Of a stretch of DNA of 6,381 bases, positions 5,611-6,381 are shown one piece after another. The notes below the pieces were generated by a model. The model saw nothing but the letters and a program-made list of their open reading frames with translations, was not told where the DNA came from and did no database searches. The translations under genes were made by a program, and so were the position numbers. This stretch comes from Candidatus Dadabacteria bacterium (GTDB lineage: Bacteria > Desulfobacterota_D > UBA1144 > Nemesobacterales > UBA2774): positions 1 through 6,381 of the forward strand of contig QIHJ01000331.1 of NCBI GenBank assembly GCA_003229065.1, given 5' to 3'. Numbering within the stretch: position 1 is the stretch's first letter; every line of letters begins with the position of its first letter.

Positions 5611-6369
5611 GTGTTAAACAGAAGAAAATTCATAAGAAACGTTTTCTCGTTTGCGGTATGCGCCCTTTCGCTTCCCCTACTTGGTTTTAATGAGGGGTCG
5701 AAATTCTATTTCGCTCAGATTTCTTACGATGGCGACTGGGATCCGAGACCGAGGGCTCATAATAGGCTCCTGAGCTCGATTGAGCTCAGAACCAGCGTTC
5801 AAACCTCCTATGACAAAAAGGTGCTTAAGGCTGGTGACTCCGAGCTTTTTCAGTATCCATTTCTATATTTAGCAGGCGCTGACAGCTTTGAGCCCTTCAC
5901 CGATGAAGAGAGAAGGAACCTCAGGAAATATTTAAAATTGGGAGGGACGCTGATCGTGGACGATGTATCGGGTTCAAGGGATAGTGCCTTTGATTCCCAG
6001 ATCAGAAAAGAATTTCACTACATTATTCCTGAGATTCCACTAACTAAGCTTCCACAGGACCACGTGGTATATAAATCTTTTTATCTACTCCACTCAGCAG
6101 GCGGCCGAAAATTGGTTTCACCTTACTTAGAGGGCATTACTTTCACAGATGAAGACCGGACCACTGTTTTTTATTCCAGGAACGACCTGGGAGGCGCATG
6201 GTCTGAAGACGAATTCGGCAAGTGGGAATTTGAGTGTATACCCGGCGGTGAATCACAAAGAGAGCTGGCTATGCGTCTTGGTATCAACATGGTGCTGTAC
6301 GCCCTTACCGGAAACTATAAAAAAGACCAGATACACGTGCCTTTTATAAAGAAAAGGCAGATGCTCTAA
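5611..6369 (+). CDS. DUF4159 protein with twin-arginine signal, GTG start
   Basis: The 252-residue product starts with a Tat-type signal: R4-R5 in NRRKFIRN, then a hydrophobic core at 11-25, so export across the inner membrane is expected. There is no lipobox (C17 lies in FAVCALS) and the cleavage site is unclear. DUF4159 landmarks run the whole length: FAQISYDGDWDPRPRA (34-49), TSV (61-63), YPFLYLAGAD (82-91), FTDEERRNLRKYLKLGG (96-112) with LIVDD (114-118), QDHVVYKSFY (149-158), NDLGGAW (191-197), and the end PGGESQRELAMRLGIN (211-226) with LTGNYKKDQIHVPFI (232-246). The molecular function of the family is unknown to me. In many bacteria such genes lie beside MoxR ATPase, DUF58 and von Willebrand-domain genes; none is in view, and any would lie past 6381. 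GTG is the only usable start, since no ATG precedes the conserved region, and no Shine-Dalgarno is present. Confidence 0.9.
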   Translation: MLNRRKFIRNVFSFAVCALSLPLLGFNEGSKFYFAQISYDGDWDPRPRAHNRLLSSIELRTSVQTSYDKKVLKAGDSELFQYPFLYLAGADSFEPFTDEERRNLRKYLKLGGTLIVDDVSGSRDSAFDSQIRKEFHYIIPEIPLTKLPQDHVVYKSFYLLHSAGGRKLVSPYLEGITFTDEDRTTVFYSRNDLGGAWSEDEFGKWEFECIPGGESQRELAMRLGINMVLYALTGNYKKDQIHVPFIKKRQML

Positions 6370-6381
6370 GAACCCATTCTA

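Overview
The window is a stretch of ordinary bacterial chromosome with moderate GC by eye. It holds seven well-supported genes, one truncated gene end and one doubtful small ORF. Housekeeping functions (IlvD, a cold-shock protein, a UbiA-type prenyltransferase, a Tat-exported DUF4159 protein), sigma70-like promoters and canonical Shine-Dalgarno sites point to a bacterium. The Tat-like signal on a DUF4159 protein would fit a diderm lineage. No gene here fixes the phylum, and I do not name one. There is no tRNA, rRNA, CRISPR array, transposase, phage gene or other sign of recent transfer.

Layout, left to right. (1) 1-168: C-terminal end of an unidentified + strand gene. (2) 236-592: a complete DUF488/YeaO-type protein, convergent with (3) 613-2292 on the - strand, dihydroxy-acid dehydratase (ilvD), which has its own near-consensus promoter. 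(4) 2293-2578: a divergent intergenic region carrying the ilvD promoter, an opposing promoter-like site and a possible 53-codon leaderless ORF. That ORF ends in an ATGA overlap with (5) 2579-3034, a four-helix, histidine-bearing membrane protein of unknown function. (6) 3084-5118, - strand: a two-gene operon, a class-V PLP enzyme without the cysteine-desulfurase loop cysteine, followed 25 nt later by a UbiA-family prenyltransferase. (7) 5243-5452, + strand: a 69-aa cold-shock protein with a clear promoter and Shine-Dalgarno site. (8) 5611-6369, + strand: a DUF4159 protein with a twin-arginine signal. Its only plausible start is a GTG lying just downstream of a -10 box, so its mRNA is probably leaderless. 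A 10-bp inverted repeat sits directly upstream of that -35 box.

The genes do not form one pathway. IlvD serves branched-chain amino acid synthesis, the PLP enzyme/UbiA pair probably makes or modifies an unknown prenylated compound or has unrelated co-transcribed roles, and the DUF4159 gene may start another transcription unit continuing past the right edge. I see no convincing undescribed multi-gene system. The most interesting signals are regulatory: two promoter/start arrangements that look leaderless, both with a C6-T-A tract in an 18-nt spacer, and the inverted repeat before the DUF4159 promoter.
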